Below, piece after piece: positions 59,733 through 64,000 of a stretch of 64,000 bases of DNA. The stretch spans positions 1 through 64,000 of the forward strand of contig CAWCIL010000025.1 in NCBI GenBank assembly GCA_963795485.1, in the 5' to 3' direction. Source of the stretch: AP-15 sp963795485 (lineage in GTDB: Bacteria; Pseudomonadota; Alphaproteobacteria; ATCC43930; CGMCC-115725). The translations under genes were made by a program, and so were the position numbers. Within the stretch, counting starts at the first letter, position 1. Every line of letters begins with the position of its first letter. The notes below the pieces were generated by a model, which saw only the letters and a list, made by a program, of their open reading frames with translations, did no database searches and was not told the origin of the DNA.

Positions 59733-60377
59733 ATGACGAACCCGACCACCCGAGCCGGGGCGGGCAAAATCGCGGCGCTGTGCCTGGCGCTGCTCGGCAG
59801 CATGCTCGTCACGGGCGCCCGGGCGGTTCCCGCGAGCCCCCAGGACAGCGTGCGCAGCTTTTACGACGTCCTGCTCGCGACCATGAAAAACGGGCGATCC
59901 TTGGGACAGAGCGGGCGCTATGCGGCGTTGGCCCCGGTAGTCAGCGGGGTGTTCGACGTGCCGTTCATGGCCCGGCTCGCCGTCGGTCCGGCATGGACGA
60001 GCTTGGACGCGGCCCAGCAGCAGCAGATCGTCGCCGCGTTCGGGCGCTATGTCTCGGCGACCTACGCCGACCGCTTCGACACCTATTCGGGTCAGCAACT
60101 GCAAGTCACCGGGACCCAACCTTCTATCGGCGGGGTTATCGTCGAAACCAGGATCATCGAAACCGGCAGCGATCCGGTCACCATCAGCTATCTGATGCGC
60201 CGCAACTCCGGCACCTGGCAGATTGCCGACGTCTACCTCGACGGCACGATCAGCCAGCTCGCGACGCAGCGCTCTGAGTTTCATTCGATCCTCGCCCGGC
60301 AAGGCGTCGCCGGGCTGATCATGGCGCTGAACCGCAAGGCCGATCTGTTGACCAGCGACGCCGGCAAAGCACCATAG
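59733..60377 (+). CDS. mlaC: MlaC/Ttg2D-type phospholipid-binding protein
   Basis: 214 residues with a signal peptide (CLALLGSMLVTGARAVPA). The family blocks are DSVRSFYDVLLATM, FDVPFMARLAVGPAWTSLDAAQQQQIVAAFGRY (seen in part) and the beta strands ending WQIADVYLDGTISQLATQRSEF. MlaC shuttles phospholipids through the periplasm between the outer-membrane MlaA complex and the inner-membrane MlaFEDB complex. No other mla gene is in the window. AGGAGAGCAAGG supports the start. Confidence 0.9.
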   Translation: MTNPTTRAGAGKIAALCLALLGSMLVTGARAVPASPQDSVRSFYDVLLATMKNGRSLGQSGRYAALAPVVSGVFDVPFMARLAVGPAWTSLDAAQQQQIVAAFGRYVSATYADRFDTYSGQQLQVTGTQPSIGGVIVETRIIETGSDPVTISYLMRRNSGTWQIADVYLDGTISQLATQRSEFHSILARQGVAGLIMALNRKADLLTSDAGKAP

Positions 60378-60509
60378 CCAGACCGCCCTCGGCATGCCTC
60401 GCCGGCGCCGTGGTGCAATCGGGCCGGGGCACGGCCGGCTTGACAGCGGGCCAGCGGCGGAGGACGAAAGCCTGAAGCGCGCAGCGCGCGACGGGTGGAG
60501 GAGAGGGCG

Positions 60510-61436
60510 ATGAAGGCGGTGCTGCTAGGGGCGCACGGGGGGCCTGAGATGCTACGGCTGGGCGAGGCGCCGGACCCGGTCGCCGGACCGGGCGAGGTTG
60601 TCGTCGATGTGCACGCGGCGAGCGTCAACGCCGCCGACTACAAGGTGCGACTCGGCAGCGGCGGGCACAGCAGCCTCAAGCTGCCGCATATCCTGGGGCG
60701 CGACTTTTCCGGGGTGGTCAGCGCGCTCGGCCCGGAGGCGACCGATCTCGAGGTCGGCGACGCGGTGTTCGGGGTCACCGATCAGGGGATCGAGGGCTGC
60801 TATGCCGAGAAGCTCGCGATCAAGGCCGCGATCATCGCCAAAAAGCCCGACCGCCTGGGCGATGCCGAGGCGGCGGCATTGGGGTTGACCAGCCTGACCG
60901 CGCTGTGGGCGGTCGAGGACACGGCCAAGCTAAAGCCAGGCGAAACCATTCTGATCCAGGGTGGTGCGGGCGGGGTCGCCGGGTTTGCCATCCAGCTCGC
61001 CAAGCATCTGGGCGCCACCGTGATTACCACCGCCAGCGCCCGCAACCATGACTACGTCAAGAGCCTCGGCGCCGATCGCGCGATCGACTACAACGCGCAG
61101 GATTTCACCAGAGAAGCTGGCCAATGCGATGTGGTGTTCGACACCGTCGGCGGCGAGGTGCAGGTGCGCTCCTATGACGTTTTGAAGCCGGGCGGGCGGC
61201 TCGTTTGGATCGCCGCGGCGCCGGCCGGGTTCCAGCCGAGGCGCAAGGATGTCGAGGTGCTGCGGCCCAACGTCGCCCGCGACCGCGCCCATCTCGAGCG
61301 GATGCTCGAACTCTACGACGCCGGCGCGGTGTGGCCGCCCAAGATCACCCGATACCGGCTTGCCGACGCGGCCGCGGCGCATCGGGTCAGCGAGGGGCGC
61401 CACCTGCAAGGCAAGCTGGTGCTCGAAGTCCGATAA
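60510..61436 (+). CDS. NADP-dependent quinone-oxidoreductase-like MDR enzyme
   Basis: 308 residues of the zinc-free medium-chain dehydrogenase/reductase family. The N-terminal GroES-like domain has VHAASVNAADYKVRLG and ILGRDFSGVVSALG. The cofactor domain has LTSLTALWAVED and the motif QGGAGGVAGFAIQLAKHLGA, then SLGADRAIDYN and DVVFDTVGG. It likely reduces quinones or enones. GGAGGAGAGGGCG is a strong ribosome-binding site. Followed 38 bases later by an NTF2-like gene in the same direction, probably one operon. Confidence 0.93.
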   Translation: MKAVLLGAHGGPEMLRLGEAPDPVAGPGEVVVDVHAASVNAADYKVRLGSGGHSSLKLPHILGRDFSGVVSALGPEATDLEVGDAVFGVTDQGIEGCYAEKLAIKAAIIAKKPDRLGDAEAAALGLTSLTALWAVEDTAKLKPGETILIQGGAGGVAGFAIQLAKHLGATVITTASARNHDYVKSLGADRAIDYNAQDFTREAGQCDVVFDTVGGEVQVRSYDVLKPGGRLVWIAAAPAGFQPRRKDVEVLRPNVARDRAHLERMLELYDAGAVWPPKITRYRLADAAAAHRVSEGRHLQGKLVLEVR

Positions 61437-61474
61437 CCGCCGGACCGACAACCCCGTGGAGGAGGAGAAAACCG

Positions 61475-61849
61475 ATGGCAGGCAACGCGCAGACGGTCAT
61501 AGACCTCGACAAAGAGCGCATGAACGCGATGGCGAAAAAAGACATCGCGACGCTGAACGCGCTAATTTCCGACGATCTCGTCTACACTCATTCGACGGCG
61601 CGACTCGACACCAAACAAAGCCTGATCGGCAACATGGAATCGGGCGGCACGGTCTATACTTCGGTGGTGCCGTCCGACGTCAAGGCGCAGGATTTCGGCG
61701 ATAGCGTGGTGCTGACCGGGTCGTGTCGAATTAGCGTCATGTCGCAGGGCCGCCCCAACAGCTTCGGCGTGCGCTTTACCGACGTGTGGGCCAACAAAGG
61801 CGGCCGCTGGCAGATGGTCGCTTGGCAGTCGACCCGTACCCCGGATTAG
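61475..61849 (+). CDS. NTF2-like (SnoaL/DUF4440-type) small protein
   Basis: 124 residues with the cone-shaped NTF2 fold pattern: VIDLDKERMNAMAKKDIATLNALISDDLVYTHS (shown partly), then MSQGRPNSFGVRFTDVWANKGGRWQMVAWQSTR. Such proteins act as isomerases, small hydrolases or ligand-binding proteins; no specific role is evident. GGAGGAGGAG lies 10 bases before the ATG. Probably co-transcribed with the MDR gene upstream. Confidence 0.88.
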   Translation: MAGNAQTVIDLDKERMNAMAKKDIATLNALISDDLVYTHSTARLDTKQSLIGNMESGGTVYTSVVPSDVKAQDFGDSVVLTGSCRISVMSQGRPNSFGVRFTDVWANKGGRWQMVAWQSTRTPD

Positions 61850-61906
61850 ACTGAGAAGGAAGTGGATGGCGCCCAAGCAAGCCCCTACTCACCCATCCCC
61901 CCGTGA

Positions 61907-61931
61907 CCCTCTTCCGCAATGCGGGAGAGGG
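61907..61931. repeat. Dispersed 25-bp hairpin repeat, copy 2
   Basis: CCCTCTTCCGC-aat-GCGGGAGAGGG, one mismatch from the perfect hairpin at 13121-13145. Located 57 bases after the NTF2-like gene and ahead of the convergent tRNA-Glu. Confidence 0.7.
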
Positions 61932-62019
61932 TGCTGAGCAGAGCGCGGCGAAGCGGGCGACAGACGGGTCGCGCAGCCCCGGCGGTGCACGAGCTGAGAC
62001 CCTGCTCGGCGGCTGGCGG

Positions 62020-62095
62020 TGGCGTCCCCTACCGGATTCGAACCGGTGTTGCCGCCGTGAGAGGGCGGTGTCCTGGGCCTCTAGACGAAGGGGAC
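62020..62095 (-). tRNA. tRNA-Glu(CTC)
   Basis: On the minus strand the gene begins GTCCCCTTCGTCTAG and ends with CGCCA; the acceptor stem GTCCCCT pairs with AGGGGAC. The anticodon loop CCTCTCA carries CTC. The T arm is CCGGTTCGAATCCGG. CCA is encoded. Confidence 0.97.
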
Positions 62096-62172
62096 GAGGC
62101 GTTGCCGTTTAATACCGTCTAGCTGCGGGCTGGGCAAGGGCCGGAGGAGCAGGCGGTCGCGCGGACGCCGGA

Positions 62173-62658
62173 TCATTCGCGGAAATTCTGATACTGCAGC
62201 GGCTGGTCGAGCTTGAGGCCGCGGATCGCGGCGATCGCACCCTGCAGGTCGTCGCGCTTCTTGCCGGTGACGCGCAGCTCGTCGCCCTGGATCGACACCT
62301 GCACCTTGAGCTTCTTGTCCTTGATTTCGCGGATCAGCTGGCGCGCAAGGTCGGCGCCGACCCCCTGGCGCAGCGCGATCGTCTGGCGCACCGCATTGCC
62401 CGAGGCCTTTTCCGGCGGCTTGTAGTCGAGCGCGCCCGGCTCGACCTTGCGCCGGGTCATATGGACCTTGAGCAGCTCGTGCATCTGCTTCAGCTTGAGG
62501 TCGTCATCGGCAAGCAGGCTCAGCGCACCTTCGCTGCGCTCAACCGTGCATTTGCTGCCCTTGAAGTCGAACCGCGTCGCGATCTCGCGGGTCATCCCGG
62601 CAACGGCATTGTCGACCTCGGCCAGGTCGATCCGCGAGACGATGTCAAAGCTCGGCAC
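62173..62658 (-). CDS. yajQ: YajQ-family nucleotide-binding protein
   Basis: 161 residues, standard length. Hallmarks: MPSFDIVSRIDLAEVDNAV, RFDFKGSKCTVE, KVEPGALDYKPPEKASGN and a C-terminal DKKLKVQVSIQGDELRVTGKKRDDLQ (shown partly). YajQ proteins bind cyclic di-GMP in some bacteria and nucleic acid or tRNA in others. It lies 77 bases upstream of tRNA-Glu on the same strand. Start at 62658. Confidence 0.95.
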   Translation of the reverse strand: MPSFDIVSRIDLAEVDNAVAGMTREIATRFDFKGSKCTVERSEGALSLLADDDLKLKQMHELLKVHMTRRKVEPGALDYKPPEKASGNAVRQTIALRQGVGADLARQLIREIKDKKLKVQVSIQGDELRVTGKKRDDLQGAIAAIRGLKLDQPLQYQNFRE

Positions 62659-62717
62659 GGCGCGTGTCCTCCGCTCGAAGATATTTTGGTGCCATATAGC
62701 GCGCCCGCCGGCAAAAA

Positions 62718-63047
62718 TCAGCGCCGATCGCCGGCCATCTGCGCCGGACGCCTGAACACCGGCTCTTCCATCACCGATTGGAGATAGGCGCGGACCCGCT
62801 CATAGGCGGTGTCGTGCGGCAATCTCTGCGGCGGCGCGGTCGTCGCCTCGTCGATCTGCGCCTGGCGCCCCCATTCGGAAACTGCGGCGCGGAGCTCCGG
62901 GTTGGCGAGGATGAAATCGACCGCCTGGCTTTGCGTGCCGAGATCGGGCGCGCCGTTCTCCTCGGTCAATTCGCGGTAGAGCTCGATGACATAGGCGATC
63001 GCGCGGCGGGTCAGCTCGGTGTCTTCGGTGGGTGGGTTCATCGGCAT
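62718..63047 (-). CDS. Small conserved-type protein of unknown function
   Basis: 109 residues (start 63047; 63041 is also possible). Predominantly helical: RRAIAYVIELYRELTEENG, then SQAVDFILANPELRAAVSEWGRQAQ and AYERVRAYLQSVMEEPVFRR. No motif recognised, no signal peptide or membrane segment. GACGGGAAG precedes the start weakly. It lies between yajQ and the epimerase gene on the same strand, 42 bases from the latter. Confidence 0.7.
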   Translation of the reverse strand: MPMNPPTEDTELTRRAIAYVIELYRELTEENGAPDLGTQSQAVDFILANPELRAAVSEWGRQAQIDEATTAPPQRLPHDTAYERVRAYLQSVMEEPVFRRPAQMAGDRR

Positions 63048-63089
63048 CTTCCCGTCGGCGACATGTTTGAGGAGAACACCGTCGAGGGG

Positions 63090-64000
63090 TCAGCGTCCGC
63101 TTCGCCTCTGCCGGGCATAAGCGCGTGCCGTCGCCGCGAGCCCAGCTTCTGCAGCGATGGCCGGCGACCAGCCGAGCACCCGGCGCGTTTCGTTGTCGTC
63201 GACCTGCAACGACGAGGTCAGGCGCCCGACTGCCGATCCGAGCGTCGGAACGCGAGAGAGCGCCCTCAATGCTACGGGCGGGACGGCGAACAGCCGTGCC
63301 GGACGGTCGAGCCCAGCCGCCAGCGCACGGACAATTTCCGGCGTTGAGAGATCGGCCCCATCCCGCGCCAGCAGCACCCGGCCCGCGCCGTCGCTCGGCC
63401 CGAGCGCCGGATGGGCGCAAACGGTGGCGACGAGATCGACGAGGTTGTCGAGAAAGATCAGGCTGCGGCGATTGTCGCTGCCGGCGAACGGCAATGGCAA
63501 TCCGCTCGCCACCAGCCCGATCAGCGCGCGCAGATTGCCCTTGACCCCCGGCCCATGGACCAGCGGCGGGCGCAGGATCACGAGGTCGAGCCCCGACGCC
63601 CTTGCGGCGACGGCAAGCGCCTCTTCGATCGCCAGCTTCGCCTGCCCGTAGGGGTCGACCGGCAACGCCGGGTCTGCGGCCCGCAGCGGGGCCCCCGGCC
63701 GGGTCGCCGCCGCCATCGCCCTGATCGAGCTGATTTGGACGAAGCGGCGCACGCCGGCGGCAATTGCAGCGCGCGCCAATGCGGCGGCGGCCTGCGCTTC
63801 CGCCGTCGCGTCGGCAAGGGCGAGCGGGCGGTGCGCGCGGGTCGCGAGATGGACGACGATGTCGCATTGGTCGAGGCGACCCGACCAGTCCGTGCCCGGC
63901 CCGATATCGCCGACCGGGCGCAGCGCGACGCCGGCGATAGGCTCGGCCGGACCTCGCGTCGCACCGATCACCGCATGGCCGCGACGGGCCAGCTCCCGGC
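63090..64000 (-). CDS. NAD-dependent epimerase/dehydratase (UDP-sugar type), N-terminus beyond the window
   Basis: Extended short-chain dehydrogenase; 303 residues are visible and the start is outside the window (the frame is open through 64000, reading RELARRGHAVIGATRG). The Rossmann GxxGxxG motif would lie off-window. Visible: DIVVHLATRAHRP, the Ser in VQISSIRAM, and catalytic YGQAK in DPYGQAKLAIEEAL. FLDNLVDLVATVCAHP and the C-terminal VLGWSPAIAAEAGLAATA are typical of WcaG-like nucleotide-sugar epimerases. It may make sugars for glycan synthesis. Confidence 0.9.
   Translation of the reverse strand, partial: RELARRGHAVIGATRGPAEPIAGVALRPVGDIGPGTDWSGRLDQCDIVVHLATRAHRPLALADATAEAQAAAALARAAIAAGVRRFVQISSIRAMAAATRPGAPLRAADPALPVDPYGQAKLAIEEALAVAARASGLDLVILRPPLVHGPGVKGNLRALIGLVASGLPLPFAGSDNRRSLIFLDNLVDLVATVCAHPALGPSDGAGRVLLARDGADLSTPEIVRALAAGLDRPARLFAVPPVALRALSRVPTLGSAVGRLTSSLQVDDNETRRVLGWSPAIAAEAGLAATARAYARQRRSGR

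Overview
The window is GC-rich, densely packed bacterial chromosome. Gene content points to an environmental alphaproteobacterium, Rhodospirillales or Hyphomicrobiales-like: tandem CaiB/BaiF CoA-transferases, TfdA-type dioxygenase, trifunctional-type PutA without an obvious DNA-binding arm, oxalyl-CoA decarboxylase, MlaC, YajQ, and many Tat-exported proteins. The genus cannot be named from sequence alone. No phage, IS element, CRISPR array or rRNA was seen. About twenty genes are split by single-base frame changes. Almost all of these are one-base insertions, and removing them restores whole-codon, full-length proteins. I therefore annotate them as single genes carrying probable sequencing errors rather than as pseudogenes.

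Layout. (1) 0.1-22.6 kb is a catabolic and housekeeping region: TfdA-like dioxygenase, FAH-family hydrolase, OmpA-like protein, PutA, two paralogous CoA-transferases, two glutathione transferases, a formylglycine-type sulfatase, an M20 amidohydrolase, a periplasmic phosphoesterase/cupredoxin/membrane-peptide operon leading into dihydroxy-acid dehydratase, an exported pepsin-like protein, a peptide/nickel-type solute-binding protein and queA. (2) tRNA-Ser(GGA) at 22.8 kb borders a surface-glycan locus (23.0-36.6 kb). Plus-strand genes encode an unrecognised 676-residue protein, a methyltransferase, a two-methyltransferase fusion and two tandem paralogues that look like degenerate sulfotransferases. 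Three of these proteins share a C-terminal beta-rich module. Converging on them is a minus-strand operon for ABC-dependent polysaccharide export (KpsE, KpsT and KpsM types) with two GT4 glycosyltransferases. (3) 36.8-47.8 kb holds a double-length CoA-transferase, a Zn/Mn ABC uptake operon, oxalyl-CoA decarboxylase flanked by inverted copies of an intergenic repeat, a chromate transporter, an exported creatininase-like protein and a beta-propeller protein.

(4) 47.9-49.5 kb is a lower-GC two-gene cassette: a DUF262 protein with the DGQQR motif and an abutting HEPN protein with an RX4H motif. It looks like an acquired defence or toxin module and is a candidate for an undescribed system. (5) 49.7-64 kb holds a CsoR-CopA copper module with a visible operator, an esterase, a GH15 glucoamylase-like enzyme, an EmrAB pump divergent from its TetR-type regulator, MlaC, a quinone-reductase-like MDR enzyme, an NTF2-like protein, tRNA-Glu(CTC), YajQ and a sugar epimerase cut by the window edge.

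How the parts work together. The CoA-transferases plus oxalyl-CoA decarboxylase suggest acyl-CoA-linked carboxylate degradation. The glycan locus probably makes, decorates and exports one surface polysaccharide, although no outer-membrane export component is present here.
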